Below are positions 1-25,946 of a stretch of DNA of 64,000 bases, in pieces (the first letter of the stretch is position 1; each line of letters opens with the position of its first letter). Under the pieces are notes generated by a model. It was given only the letters and a program-made list of their open reading frames with translations, was not told the DNA's origin and ran no database searches. This DNA comes from Lutjanus erythropterus. Its lineage: Eukaryota > Chordata > Actinopteri > Lutjaniformes > Lutjanidae. Where the stretch lies: contig CM034594.1 in NCBI GenBank assembly GCA_020091685.1, positions 5,392,903-5,456,902 on the forward strand, in the 5' to 3' direction. A program made the translations under genes and the position numbers.

Positions 1-334
1 TAAAACTAAAATAATGAAAGCAATGAAACTAAGGCACATGACAACTACATGTTCCTTTTCTCATTTATTGATGTCTGTTTTTATGTGCATGGCTAAGGGA
101 GTATGTCTGTCTGATTATTACATTTAAGTGTTTGTTGCATGTCAATGTCTGCTTTGCTGCACGATAAGCTTCTGTCTCGTAGGATATTTTTATGCAGCTT
201 TATGTGATAATTCTTAATTTTTTGACATGCAATTTTAAATTATGCTCAGTGACAAAGATAGCGAGTGATGTAGTCTCCATGTAAATAAATTGATGAGCAT
301 CCAGATACACAAGCAAGGAAACAAAACAACAAAC

Positions 335-2343
335 CTGGGGATGTTAGATGAGGAACACAGAAGCTCCTTGATGTCACATGGGCTGCAGTGCCGACTGAAA
401 ACCACCTGTGAAAAAAACACAGCTCTTTCATTGGTTTCTTAATTCAAATACAAGCTTATTTTGAGTTAATTCATACACATATGATGGAAATGAGTAAGAA
501 GGTCACATATAATTATCATCATATAACATATTTAGGAGAAAACCTCCTCTGTGGCTCACAAATCCTACACAGTCCAGTCTGTGTGCACATGGTTTCCAAA
601 GGCACACCTGCAAACAAACAGCTGCTGTGGTTTTGATATAAGGCCCCAGTGTTCTGACAGGGGAGGAAGGTTATCAGATTTCATGTGTTTTTAGACAACC
701 CAGTCACATGGGAATGTAACGTATGGGTCGGTTCATTTTATGGTTGAATAAGGTCAAGTCAGCAGAGAGACCAGAGAGGGAAAGAAAAGGACAGCTGGAG
801 TGTGAGAGTTTATGGAGCTCTTGAAGAAAGCAGCATTATCCACGCCTGTCATGCAATCAGTCCAGTGCACAAGACTGAGTACAGTACATGTACAGAATCT
901 GTCTATGGAGGGTTGAGGGCAAAGCGCTGTTGTGCAGATACTCGGTGCAAAAATCTTGCATCTTGAAGGGAGCAGGTGTAGCAGACAAACATTCAGCCTC
1001 AGGCCGTGGGCTCGGGGCTCTTGAATAGACATGTGTCATTGCCAGCTCTCTACTTGAAGCACTCTACATCACCAGATCAGCAAGTGCTGCGTTTATCTGC
1101 ATCTCAGTATGTTTGGAACGCTGAAACATGAAACTCGAGCCTTAAAACATTTGTCACGACTCTTAAAATGATCACCAAGCTGTTGCTCTGCTGTTGTTAT
1201 GATTAAAACTTTTTTTTTGCACTCAACATTCTGTCTTCATAGCTTAACTGTGGCTTCAGAAAACTTAAGAGTAAGGGAAAAAATCTGAATCCATATGTCC
1301 CAGAGCTATTAGGCAGCAGAAATTAACACTGGTGTGGAAGCTGTTAACAACAGGTGTTTGGTTCTGTCAGTAACACCTGTAAGGTGCTCTGCACCACTGT
1401 TTAATTTTAGCTCCTCCTCAGGTGAGGTTAGTCAGCTGGGAATACTGGCTGTATGAGTCGAGAAGGTGAATTAAATTGTTTAATTGCCATAGTTAAAGTT
1501 TATTAAGGTTGTTTTTTATAATTAAACCCACCACTAAATAATTAAATGTCTTTAGATTGAATAAACAAATTAATTTATCAATTGAAACTTATATTTATTG
1601 GATGAGTCCCAACTGTAATGATTTTAAAGATATTCTGGACTGTATTGCCTAAAGAATTTAACTGATTTTGTCTATAGTTGACACATGGTGACATATAATA
1701 CACCATTTTCAATATGTTCATACTGTAATTTTGCAACCATGTTTATGGTCTACAGATACCATTTTTTTAGCCACTGAATCAATTATTTATTTTTTTCCCA
1801 ATCATATCAACATTATATGACACTTTTCATCTGCAAAAAATAAAACAAATGTTTAATTTCTTAATCTTTTCAACCTGGTTTGACTAAAAGCTCAACCTTT
1901 TAGTTGTACTGTATTGTCTTTATTTTTATTTTTTTGGGTTTGTTTTTGTTTTGTATTTTGTGGAATATATGTGTGTGTGTGTGTGTGTCTATAGCTTCAG
2001 CCTTCACCTCTTCTCGACTGCAAAAATGTCTAAGTTATGTTAAGTTACTTTATTGTCATGTTTTTCACCATGTTATTTAAGTATCTGACAATTTTTTATC
2101 TGAGGTTATGTATTTAAATATATGAATTTTTGGATTTATACATAATGAATACATTTACACTCACAGACCTAAAATAAAGTCTGAGACTATAATCTCATCT
2201 AAATATCTACATCTACGTTGTAAACAACAACAAAGATCAAAGAAATATAATATTTCCTCTGTAATTGGACTCACCTTTTGCACTTTCCCATCCACATCCA
2301 GGTAAATAGTTTTGGGAGCATAGGAGGAGGAGCTGGAGCCCAT
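335..2343 (-). CDS. pde9a: pde9a, first two coding exons (partial; continues past the left edge)
   Basis: Coding exon 1 is 2275-2343 (23 codons, donor GTGAGT) and exon 2 is 335-405 (acceptor TTTTTTTCACAG, donor GTTTGT, ends in phase 2). Exon 1 reads MGSSSSSYAPKTIYLDVDG, exon 2 starts VVFSRHCSPCDIKELLC and ends NIPR. This follows the N-terminus of human PDE9A (MGSGSSSYRPKAIYLDIDG, then IFSKYC..DI..LFC, ending GLPR) with no gaps. PDE9A is the high-affinity cGMP-specific phosphodiesterase; its catalytic HD-type domain is encoded further 3', outside the window, so only the regulatory N-terminus is visible. The start is the ATG at 2341-2343, which matches the family start. The 1.87-kb intron between the exons shows no other exon. 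Which teleost co-orthologue this is cannot be told from 46 codons. Assignment is confident; activity cannot be judged. Confidence 0.88.
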
Positions 2344-2408
2344 GTTGACCTCCCTCTCCTCTCTTACACACCCACAAAGATTCTGGCTTAGAGTCCTGAT
2401 CAACAAAC
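2275..2408 (-). other. pde9a: pde9a first coding exon with probable 5' UTR extension
   Basis: Upstream of the ATG on the minus strand a plausible acceptor (GATTCTTCAG) ends at 2409, so the exon may begin at 2408 with about 65 nt of 5' UTR. A good donor (GACACT then GTGAGT) lies at 2822-2828 on the same strand and could end a non-coding exon in the GC-richer DNA at 2828-3000. Both are inferred from splice consensus only. Confidence 0.4.
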
Positions 2409-2828
2409 CTGAAGAATCGACAACCAGGGTCTTTGAACAAGGAAGCGCAAAAGAAACAAATCAGGAGAACATGCATGTTTACAGTATATTCCTGCAGATA
2501 ATGCCTGATGAAAACAATAAATCATGACGTAAGAAGATACTGTTTTTGCTGTTGCCAATATATACTTAAAAAAGTAAGAAAAACATAAGAACATAGAGAA
2601 ATAAAAATGCTAAAACGTTATCATGAAAATGTAGATGCATGCATAAAATGTGATGAATAAAATGGCCATTTACATGTATTATTTACCATAATACACAGCC
2701 AGTTTCCACAGTGCGAACAAAGCGTAAAACATCCACTTGCAATAAAGCAGAAAATATAAGTATACATAACAGTTTTAAAAAGTCAAATGAATTCACAAAA
2801 AGTAACAGCAGATGTGTTAAAACTCACA

Positions 2829-3070
2829 GTGTCGGCGGTGCAGCTTCCCCTGTGGAGACTGGAGGTAATGTCCCAGGTGCTGAGGATGCAGCTGACTCAC
2901 ATGCAGACACGCTCAGACACAAGCGCACAGACGCACAGGGAGGAGAGAGAGGATGTGAGGGATGGAGAAGGTGAGGAAGAGTATGCGTGAGGGAGCCGGG
3001 GGGCTATGGAGTACTATGAATATAACCAGCACTCTTACAGGTTGCCAGGGGACTGTTACCATGGAGAAAA
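2829..3070 (-). promoter_or_regulatory. probable pde9a upstream/promoter segment with X-box-like half sites
   Basis: This stretch is richer in G and C than its surroundings and lies 0.5-0.7 kb upstream of the pde9a ATG. It holds GTTGCC at 3041 and GTTACCATGG at 3055, each resembling one half of an RFX X-box; neither has a good partner half. The core promoter position is inferred from location only. Confidence 0.3.
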
Positions 3071-5917
3071 AAAGAAGACAACCCCTAATGTCTTAAGCGG
3101 TGAAGGGCTTTTACCTGCACTCGTCACAAACTGCTTATCTACACAGTCTGACTCACTGTATCTGATAGAAAAGAAAACACAGGCATTATTACTTTATGAG
3201 AAACTGAACATAAATAGTTTATCACAGATATCTGATTGAAATGGCCCTACAGAATTATATTAAGCCTGTATTCTGGTGAAAACAGCAGTTATTATTGGCC
3301 CAAAAGGCATGAGCAAAACATAAGAGCACTCAGTGACACATGGAAAATTATATCTTATCAGGGGGGATGCCACTTCTGACCAGGGTGGACCCTAATTTCA
3401 TATGTGACTTTGTTCTTTCAGTGAGTAACTGAGCCACACAAGTGCTGCATTTATATGTACATATGTGTGGATGTGTGTTACGTGCATTCAGTGTATTTGT
3501 GGTTATTTTCTATGTATTTCTTTGTGTGTGTCCACAGTCCACTTATCCACTTCATTGTTAAGAACAGGTCTGGCAGATGGTTTGGTCAGCTGAGTTCAGC
3601 AGAGCACTTGAGAACATTTGGAAGTGCTGTGTTTTTTAGCAACAACTTACAATTGAAAGTGGAGGAGAAAAGAAATAAACACGTGCTAAATCCACTGCAA
3701 AACCCTTGCTATAAAGGCCTGACCTGTCTTAATGTCTTTAATTTCGTAGACCAAAATCTCAAATTTGTCTTGCAAAGCTTTATAATCTGTACAACATAAT
3801 ATATATTGTTGCCTATCTTTAGATCCTCAGTTTGGATGAGGAAAACTTCACACAAAGGAAGGATGCGTCTTCCACAACAGTTTTTAGATCTTTTTACTAA
3901 AAGTGCCAATACCAAGAATGTAGAGTTGGGTAGGGATGGTAGCAACATGTCCCTACCAATATCCAGAGACTGCTGAATTGTCTCTAGCAATAATTTTGAT
4001 TAAAAAAGATAATTAATGATTACACAATATTACAAAATAACAAAAATTAATATATAACCAATGTTGTCCATCAGGGTGGTAGCACGGGCTAATTATAGAC
4101 ACCAACACCATGTGTTTTAGACCATCAGGGGGAAAGAGAGGAACAAATAATAATAATAATAAAAATCTAATATAAATGCAGAAATAAATAAATAAATAAA
4201 TGTAAATTCCAGTGAACAGGGTAACAACTAATACATTGCATTTTGTATGTTTATTATGTTTTAATGTAAAGTTTTAATGTGACAATTAACAAGAAGCAAC
4301 AATAACTGTTAAAATACATGTAGTGGAGTCAACAGTACAATGTTTGTCCCTGAAATTTAGTGTATAAAGTAGCATAAAATGGAAACACTTAAATAAAAGG
4401 CAGTACTGCAGTAAATTTACTTCACTACATGACAGATGACAGGTATGTAATATGTTTTGTGTGTTCAGAGTAGACAGAAGTAGAATTAGTCGTAGAATTG
4501 TAATAGGGGAGAACAGGATGATAATATTAAGTGAATTAAGTGCATAACATATCACATCAAGTAAATATTATGTGTGGTAGGAAAACCAGGAGCTGGTACT
4601 CTACTCTCTATTTCATTTGTCCATCGACCCATATAAAGACAAAAGGCAGGGCTCTACTCGAGAATTACCTGTTAGGAGCTACTGCAGGACCTGACCTGGA
4701 CACAAAAGGCTGGATAAGAGCTTTTTAACAATAAAGTCACCCTCCTCCACTGGGAATTTCACACCAACAGGCTGGTGTGACAAGGACATTAGTGAGAAGG
4801 CTCGACCAGGCAGCAGGAGGAGGTCATTAATTAGAGATCGAGAGCATCATACATCATCTCCATTGAGCTCACAGGACACCTACTCTGCACACACAGACAC
4901 ATTTAGTGTGAAGAAGAGATCCTGCTCCCCAGAGTCTAATTACTGCCTCAGCTTCCAAGTCAGGAGAGGTGGAACATGAGGGGACATACTGTGTGACTAA
5001 TAAAAAGAAACGTGAGATCAAAATAGATTAAAAGCAATTTTCAAGCTCAATAAGAATGGCCCACTTTCATTATCTGAGGACATTTAATTTTCCACTTACT
5101 GTAAGCCACTGGTGATTATGCATGATTATGTTTGTGTGCGGCTGTGACGCTGTATGTGTATTCATGAGCCCGTGTGCCGGGGAATAAATTGTGTTTCAAA
5201 CAGAACAAAGACCGCAAAGCCCAGATCAAAACAGGCGGATCTGATTTGATTATGTAACCACAAGACTCATCACACCTTCAGTAACACAAGATACATTTCA
5301 GGATAAAAGCAATAAATAAAATCATGCAGATTTTCATGACAAAAGATGTCCAGCTGGACCTGAAGGGAACACATTATCCTGATAATAGTGATGGACCAGG
5401 ACACTTTGTGTGTGCGCTGGTGTGCATTAGTACACTCTTTCACAGGCTTGTCCCTCACAGCTGAATGTAGTTCTTTAATCTTTTTTTGGTCTTTTTATTC
5501 TATGCATCCTGCTAGTGTTTGCTGTGGAGTGGAAGAAACCCCAACATGCAGCATACTGACAATAAAATAAACCTCATTAAATGTACTACAAGGAGTTTTT
5601 ACGTGGTTATGAAACAGCCTCAGTTTAATACTGATGCCAGTTATATGACCCAAATAAAAAAATTAAACCATCAGAGAGAAAACTCGCTATAGTTATTTTT
5701 AATGCCTGCCACTGGGTTCTCCTTGAAATCAAATGAAATTGTAGACTGGAATGGTCTGTGTCAACATTTCTCAGGCAAAGTTACAGTGAGTATGTTAGGA
5801 GGCAGGAGGAGTTTTTATTTCGATAACTGTAGTTTTGACATTATGTTTTGTGGTTATAACACTTTTGTCACCAGCCACCTCCAAAATTGACACAATATGA
5901 AGGCCCTTTACTACTTT

Positions 5918-6720
5918 AAAGGGATAGTTTGAGTTATATTGAAGTGGGGTTGCATCCATAGTCTGTATATTACCTACAGTATTGGTTATTTAGTTCAGAT
6001 TAACCAAATTCACACAATAAAACAAGCAACCTACATGCTGAAAATGGCAAATTAGCGCCTGGGACACTAATGGTACAAACATAAACGAGCTAACAGCTGT
6101 TACCTCATTTTAATACCAGAGCTCGCCTGCATGTGCAAATGTTCCACCAAATCAAGGCCCCCCCTCACCACTATTTTGCAGTAGCATGTCGTTGCATCCT
6201 GATTTTCACGCCACCCAAGATGTTTATCATTGGTTTAAAGAAATGCAAACAAGTTGGGTCTTTTTTTCCCTATAGCAGAGCTGAGCGCTGTGGAGAGAGG
6301 TCTGGTTATGTGAGACTAAATTACCTGATTCTTTCCAGACTGAGAGCTCCCTGTGAAGATGGATGGACCAAGACCAAAACAGCCTCAGAGGGCAGTGGAG
6401 GCCAGTTTAATGACAGGGAATAGGCTACAGCACCAGGGTGGTTTTCATGCTGGGTTTGGCTCGCAGCACCAGAGGACTGAGTCATGGCTAACCAAGCTAA
6501 CAGCAGTTAGCAGGTAGCTAGCTTTCTTTAGCAACAAGAAAAGCTATCTTTCCATTAGGAAACCATGTAAACGACCTTGGTACTGTCTTCCCTGTCTGTC
6601 TTGGAGGCTGTGCTCATCCTGGTGATGAGTCCTGTTCACTGGGAGGCTGCTGAGTCAGGTTCTGTTCCTTGCCAATGGGAGCTAATAGTTACGGTTAGCT
6701 ACTTTAGCAACAAGTATGCC
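5918..6720. repeat. dispersed fish repeat (probable DNA-transposon remnant)
   Basis: The stretch opens with a motif (AAGGGATAGTTTGAGTTATA then TGAAGTGGGGTTGCAT) that I recognise as the end of an abundant teleost repeat. It continues with GCTAAC/GTTAGC-rich sequence similar to that at 17690-17770 in the opposite sense. Boundaries are approximate. Confidence 0.4.
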
Positions 6721-8914
6721 AAAGCCATCTGCCATGAGGAAGACTCTGTACACTGAGAGCTGATGCAGAGCATCTGGAGGATATCAGAGGGGAAAACAGA
6801 AAATACTTTCTCCATAAAATACAAACCAGTTTCACCAAAATCAATGAATATAGTTATGAAGTTTTTTTTAGTACAGTGAGACCCTTTCCCCAGAAACACT
6901 GCAGTCTGTTCTGGAGAATGAATCTATTTTCCTGGTGGTGAGAAAACATTTCACTGGATGCAAATTTAGTGTATGTCCCCAAGTGCAGAATGAGAACTTT
7001 TTTTTTCATCTTTTTCCTCAGAAAGAAAAATTCTGAAATACCCTTAAAAATACCAGAGAATTTCTACAGAATGTCTTTTTTGCCATTGCTGGGTCAGATA
7101 CTGGCTCATAAGTGACGTATATTTCAATACATATGTAATAAAACCATTTGAACATGAATTTGGACTTCATGGGAACCCCAAACTGGGAGCATGGGGACAG
7201 CCATCTACTGTTAATACACCGATTATGAATAAGTGCCTCAGAAAACTACACTTCAAATGTGACGCAACCCTTCAGGTAATTATTGCTCTTATACATGGAA
7301 ACAATTGCCTATTGTACTGTAAAATCACAATGATCAAAATCAAATCAAATGTTCATTTCCAGGAACAGTTGTCCAAAATCAAGAAGAGCATATTTATAGA
7401 AAAACTGGAGGCTTCATGATTGCGTGGCCTGGGTTAAATTATGACTGACAATAAATATGAACTGTTTGACCACACATCATTGACTTAAATCCTCCTCTTG
7501 AAGTTAATTAGCTCGATATTTCTATGTTCAGTATTCTTTGAGCTTGATCATCACTGACCTTCCAATGTCAAGAGGCACTTTGTCATCAGTCATGAGTGTC
7601 ATCTTTAGGCAAAGCAAAGGGGCATAACAGTGATGGCACATCCAAATTATAAAAAAAAAAACAACGCACACCACTTCAAAATGTCATTTAGTCAAGTGCT
7701 ACATTTTATGAATTAAACAAACTAATGAAAAGTGACAAAGGCTTAATATATTTACAAATTAATCTCTCTCTTTGGAGGTGTACACTGAAGTGTGCATTAA
7801 ATAGGTTATTTCAAGAGATGTGTGGGTGACACCTAATGGACTAAAAAGGCATTACACTCACACTCATGAGTGGCAGATCACATCCAGCTCCCTCTGAAAG
7901 ACAAATGAAGATTATGTGTTTCTACAACAGTTATTATAGTTTTGTATTTTTCATTCGTTTTTAATTTGATTTAGTTTTTAGTTTTCAATTAGTTTTGTTT
8001 CAGTCAGTTTCCAGAGTGGGTTTTGTTTCCTTTTGGTTCTGTTTCCTTGGTTCTGGTGTTAGTTAGGGTGCCAAGTAGTGTTGCTTGCTGCAGACCCCTA
8101 TTGTTTTTGTTCTGATTATTCTTCTGCTTCTTCTGATTTTTCTCTGCAGGTGGGCTGCAAATTCTCCCCACTACTCAGGCAACAAAAGTGACTGAATACT
8201 TTAACTCAAGGTGGCGCTATAACAAACAAGTTCAATCTTTATCATTATTTTTTGCAAATATTTTGAAAATGGCTTAGCCTACACTCAAAAGTCTATTGCC
8301 TTTTTTTTTTTTTTTCATTTTTGCAAACTCCTCCCAGACTGTTGGGCCAATCGTCCCGAAAATGAGTCAGCATCATCTACAGACTTTGCTGATCTAAAGT
8401 TGTCAAAAGAATTTTGATTCGTCAACCTGTTTGGATTTTATGAGCCGATCCATTTTTTTTTTAATCAAAATAGCTCATTTTCAAAAATGTGTAGTAACCA
8501 GTGTTTGGCAAGCTACTTGGAAAATGTAGTTTAGTTAGTTATTCTACATTAAATGAAGCTTCACTACACTGAAGTTACCCACCAGAGAAATGTAGCAAGC
8601 TAAGCTACAATAAAATGACACAAGTAGCTTAACTACATCAAAGTTATTTTTTAAAGTAAAAACAAAGTATCTATGTATCTGTCCATCTGTGTTTAGTAGT
8701 ATATTTATTAGCCCCCTTCTGTACTAGGAGCCATCTAAACAAATATCAAATTATTTATTTAAACTGACCTCAACAATTTGGTTTTGTAGAGAAGTTTGGA
8801 AAAAAAACAAAAAACAAAACTGCTCAAGTAATATTTCTGAGTAACATAACCTAAAGTTATACTTTTCAGCTTCTCCTGTCTTCTCATTTTTCTTACCTCT
8901 TCCTGCCTAAATTC

Positions 8915-8918
<4 letters not shown>

Positions 8919-8988
<70 letters not shown>
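8919..8988. repeat. (CA)n microsatellite, 35 uninterrupted units
   Basis: A pure CA run of 70 bases, followed by GAGTTTTATTC. It sits inside repeat-derived intergenic DNA. Confidence 0.98.
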
Positions 8989-8992
<4 letters not shown>

Positions 8993-11900
8993 TTTATTCT
9001 TTTCCTGCCAGAGGACATGTTGCTAGCTAGCGCCATGTTAGCTGTTGGTGTTTGCTGACTGAGTTGTGATGATTAGCTTAGCTAGCGATGGTTGTGTCAA
9101 CATCGGGAAATACCTGAATGTGTGTCCTTAAATTTTTTGGATGTTGACAGGAACTTCCTTTTAGGGTTCCACAGTAAACACCGGAACGTGTAACTTTTCT
9201 GTGAGAACTCGATAAGTAACATGAACTTGTTAAAGTTTGGTCATGGAGATTCACGACACGTCTCTGCCTCCTCCTCTGCCATTATCTCCTGCTGCGCGCG
9301 CTCCATCCCGCCCCGCTGCATCAGACAATTCGCGGGCATTTTTTTATACCCAGTCTGAGACAGGTATCAGCAGGAGGGCAGGTACGTGACGTCACATGGA
9401 AGAGATGCATTTAAGGTTTTGAAATTCGTGGGGAAATGTAGCTTCCGTGGATGCTACCGCGTTATTTGATCATTAAAGTAGCTTCACTACTGAAAAGGTA
9501 TTTGATGCATAGACATACATATTTAGACGCTGCATTGAGCGTGTTGGCCCATTGCTGCGATACGTCGGCGTGTCCGCCATATTGGATGTGGCAGATCTGC
9601 CCCGTAAACTAATGAAGGAAATGGACCGAACTTCACAAAGTGCCTTTTTACAAAGTGATTTAAATTAATGCCCTTTATTCACCCATTCACACACACACTA
9701 ATATATCTGGGAAACAAATATGCATCAAAAACAACGTATGTAACTTTTAATGTGATGATTATAAATGTTTACTCCTTATATGTTTAGGACATAGGTAAGC
9801 ACCAAACTAACGTGTATTTTTCTAATGACCTTCCCGGGTCCAGCAACAATATGTGTGTGTACTGAATGACACTGAAGTACAACAGAAGAAAAGACCAATT
9901 AGCATTAATATAATATTAATATAGCCTACTTATTATCTAAAATCACCCATCATGCACCCCTGAATTTTCAACCTGTCACCTGCAAGATATCCTGATTGGA
10001 CACTTCAAATCTAGGATGTGGGAAATTACAAATAGCTAATCTCAGATACTACTAGACTGATCAGCCTTTTTTGTGCACATTCATGACTATATGCTGAAGG
10101 ACCCCTGTAATTCAGAATTCTTGAAAAACCCTTAAAAACATTTTTTTATGGCTCCATGCCGGCGACAGTCATGGCCACAGGCATTATGTTTTCAGGTCAT
10201 CCCTTTCTTATGTGCACAATCTCTCAAGAACACATTGAAAGAATTTCCTCAAACTTGGCACAAATGAATGATGAATTAATGTTATCGCTAATCTCTGACA
10301 TATCCCAGACTCTGAACCCCCACATCCTCCACTTCCCATTTATTATATTGTGTCTTTTATTTTACAAAAATCAGTGGTAATGTCTCAAACCTGGCATTTA
10401 AAGGGTTAAAATACTGAAAACAAATGCACGTTTGATAATTATGGCTCAGTAATGAAGTTGGTTAAAAGATTTACCCAAAAAAGTGGAAAATAATATTACT
10501 ATATAATATTTTCAAAAATCTCAAACCTTGTCACTAATCTATGGAGAGTTTAGCAAATCAAGGGTTCCTTTCTGGACATGAGCAGGACGACAGACTCGCT
10601 GCAGCAGAGGGAGGTCAGTTGTAGTGAGTTTCTATGGTTACAGTGACTCCCTCACTTTGAAACTTTTTGTGAGTTTGATCTTTTCAAAGTGTGAGTGAGC
10701 TTCTCTCACGCTTTCTGTCCGGATCTCCAGATCAAGACGCTCATAAAAAAAAAATATGTATACAGCTGAAGCTCCTCTCTCACTCTGTCTCCTGATCTGT
10801 GGCTCACTGTGTTCGTATACGGAGTCATAGGAGTGCCATAAAATATATACCTTTAAAACAAGAAAAGAAATGTGGAAATCTGATCAAATAGTTAATTTGA
10901 TCATGTAAATATTTAGTTTGAACTAATAGTTAATTTCTTACAAAACTGGACGATTAATGCATGTCTATATGGTATCAGCATATATTTGATTTTCATTAGA
11001 TTTTTTTGGAAAATGTTCTATTAAAGCTTAAGTATGTTTCTGAAGTTTTATGATGAACTTTGCAAGAAAAAATGAACATTTGAAGAGTCAGAGCTGCTGT
11101 TTGTTTTTCTTACCATGTGGTAATGTCAGTTTGATTTGGTTCAGTCAGAACTTTTGAACATCAAATCATTGATCTTTGTGTGATGCCCAGTGTGATCACA
11201 TTTGTGTGAATGTAAATAATTTAGTTTTATTGTGTATTGTTTATTGCATATATCTGGAGGTTATATCTGCACTTTATTTTGAAAATACTGTGCTTATTTT
11301 GTAAAAGAGTAACCTGATTTTAAGTCAGTCTCTAACTTGTTGTAGCAGTTTTATGACAGTAGGTGGCAGTGCCAAAATTCAGCACCTCGTAGACCAGTTG
11401 GTGTCTGGCGACACGGTTGTTGTTACAGCAGACCCTGGGTTTTTTTTTTTCTAAATTTTTATTGGGAAAAAAAAAATCTACAGTCAACACAATAGCGAAC
11501 ACCTTGCCAAGTGATGCCTCCTAGGTCAGGGGTGCCTCCTTGGGTGGGGGCTGCCAGCCACCGTGGGGGCTTCCTATTGGTGGGGCCTGCCTACCTCAGT
11601 GGGGGCTGCTTATCTTGGGGGCGGGGGTGGGTGATTGTGGGGTTGCAATGAGTTAGACAGAAAAGTTATTTGTCATACAATATATTGCAGAATGCATTAT
11701 AAATAAATGGTGGTATGATTTGCGTGAAGGAAAATCATTTTTATTCTCTTTTGGCAAAATACACAATACAATTTGCATTATTTCAAAGACAAATAAATTG
11801 TAACTTTAAGGGTTTGTATGCATTCATAAAAATAATTCTGTGTATTTTCAAACATAATTTCAGACAAAATGAATTTTTTGTTAAAAAAAAAAAAGATCAA

Positions 11901-14125
11901 ACAAAAATTGGAAATTTAAATTTACAGGAATCATATAGTGGGCACCTGACCTCGCTGCAACGGTCACGGGTCTCCTGACCCAGGCCCCAAGGTTGGTTTG
12001 TCTTTTATTTTAGGTGGCTAAACATGTTGAAGCAGTTGTTGATCACTTGTGGCGCGTAGCAAAGGAGAGTGAGTAGCCAGCTTGTTGTATAAAGTCAAAA
12101 AAATAGAATTACTGCCCCACAGTTGTATTTCTCCATCAACCAGTCAAGTTGCAGTTAACATCCATGTCTGTCCAGACTCATATAATGTAAGTAGACTTTA
12201 TAGAAATTTAACATGGAACTTACCACTATATTGACCTATAAATCTGAAGGAATTTAATTAAAGCTGTTAAGTGTATTTTTTGTAGTGATGGGCAGATGGA
12301 GCCTCAGGAAGCGTTGATGCTTTTTTCTGTTTGTGTCACAAAAGATTTAAAGCTTTGAGGCTTCAAACTCAGCTAACACAGTGACATCTGGTGGTTTGCA
12401 GAAGTTATTGCAGCCCAGCAAGTCCGGGGCTGGAGCATCACAACACCTCGCTGATACGAATCGACTTAGTCTCATATGTGTGCAATAAAAGTCCAAGAGG
12501 GCTGCATGTAATTAAATCTGTTGGCCTAATTTTACTGTTATTGTGCATGGTGCAGCAAAATAAATATGCCTATACATAAAATATTTTTTATGAAACCAAA
12601 CACAAATGCACTAGTGTGGTTTCTTGTTTTTAAATGTAGTGCTTGATAGTTGTGTGATTTCTCATGAGTTGCAATGTGATGTGATTGGAGAGAGATATTC
12701 AATAAATTAGCCTATTACTTTTATAACAATATTTCTTGGTATCAAGAGGAAATGTTCTCATATTTATGATTATGTCTCTCTAATGTAGCCTACATTGCCA
12801 TGTTTCTCAATTATTGTCCTTTCTTATTATGCCATTGATGTGCAAACCACATAGTTTAGCCCTAAAACTCTGAAGACTCTCAAACTAAATGTGTATATAT
12901 ATATTTTTTTTCCCCCTTCTGTTACTTATGTTTGCTGTATGATTTTCCCTTCTATTACTTGTTTATTTGTTTATTTGTTTCATTTTTTCTACTTTTCTTT
13001 TCATATTACCTATCTGTGTGAGATGTTGGGACTTAAGATTCAAAATCGGGATCAGTAATTGGAATAGGAATTTTGATTTGCTCCATTTTGGAACTATAAG
13101 ACTAATGATAAGCCTTGTAGACCTTTAGTCTCTCTTGCATATTTTTTGTTATCATTTTTATTGTTTTGTTTATGTTTTTCTTTTGTACCTTGTTTTTAAT
13201 GCCATACTGATGTTTTAATTTTTCATTTTATTTTATTAATTTTAATGCATTTTAATGTTTGATTTTTTTGTTTTTAAATGATAAGAAATGGCCACAATAT
13301 TATTATTATTAATGCATGGATGGTATTTGTTCAAAATGACACAAACTAAATGCATTTCCTGTATATTTCTGTTTTATTACAGTTAGTTTTATAATTTTTC
13401 AGAACCATTTTATTTATTTATTTGTTTGTTTGTTTGTTTGTTTCAGTTAACCAGAATGTTTTTCATATGAGTTTAGTTTCATTTTAGTTTACTATAATAA
13501 ATCCTATTTGTAGTATTATTTTGTTGTATGGTGTGTGTGATACGAACAACAAGACAATGAAATTATGCTTGTAATAGTTACTAGTAACAGTAGTAGCCTA
13601 AAATGAATGATCTTAGCTAGGTTGTGGTGGAGAAAATTAGTAAATAAGACAAACTACAAACTATTTAAACAGTTTTTTTTTATTACCTTAGGTTATGTGA
13701 TGACCTAATGTTGAATGAGAATACACTTTGTGGTTTAATTGTTCAAAAGAAAGACCTGACTCAAAACTTACATATGTACAGGTACTTATCAAAAGTTCCC
13801 AATAAAATTCATAATTCATCAAGAAGCAAAATATATACCAGAGCTGGAGATTCTGCACTGTCTCAGCATCATATACATGATATACTACATGCTGGTGGAC
13901 AGAAAATAATTTTTCATCATCAAAATACTACAGAGCTACTGTGCATAGCCATAGAGAAATAGATGATAAATAATGAAGTATAAAGAGTTAGCTGAAAGTG
14001 AACTCATCTCTTATTCAGTCTTATCTAGTGCATCAGATCCATTATCTTTGTGGCAGGATGCAACAGAAGACCAACAAACTATACACTTTACATATCACAG
14101 AATGAAACGTACATCCAAGCAGGTG

Positions 14126-25691
<11,566 letters not shown>

Positions 25692-25866
25692 CTTGTGTCC
25701 TGCGCAGAGACTTTCTCCCACTTAGTGAGCATGGTTTATCCACCCTGGGCACGTCTCTGCGGCTCAACAGTCTCTCCACTGCCTGCCTGCCTGCAACACT
25801 GGCCTCTGCCTGGTCACACTGAGCCCCACTCTCCTCACAGCACCCCAGTCACAGCCAACAACAGCC

Positions 25867-25869
<3 letters not shown>

Positions 25870-25923
<54 letters not shown>

Positions 25924-25946
25924 GTGTGTGTATGTGTGTGTGTGAG
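25870..25946. repeat. (GT)n microsatellite about 180 bp upstream of the hepacam start codon
   Basis: A pure GT run from 25870 to 25920, then a broken GT run to about 25946. Its closeness to the start codon puts it in the hepacam 5' UTR or core promoter. Confidence 0.97.

Larger units (their letters stand above)
3071..14125. other. intergenic DNA between pde9a and hepacam; no gene seen
   Basis: No stretch here shows a recognisable protein, a run of conserved exons or an RNA gene. Open frames are short and lack family resemblance. Much of it looks repeat-derived: 5918-6720 resembles a common fish inverted-repeat element (starting AAGGGATAGTTTGAG); 8490-9500 contains a (CA)n tract and a TAGCTTCACTAC-type repeat; 9540-9760 and 10150-10290 resemble dispersed fish repeats; 13380-13500 has TTTA/TTTG runs. 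A candidate hepacam poly(A) signal (AATAAA on the minus strand, TTTATT at about 13678) lies here. Confidence 0.6.

Noticed and set aside
7927-13500. One 5.5-kb transposon bounded by TTATTATAGT ... ACTATAATAA
   Set aside because: The matching ends are short and AT-rich, and the interior is a patchwork of unrelated repeats with no transposase, so a single element is not supported.
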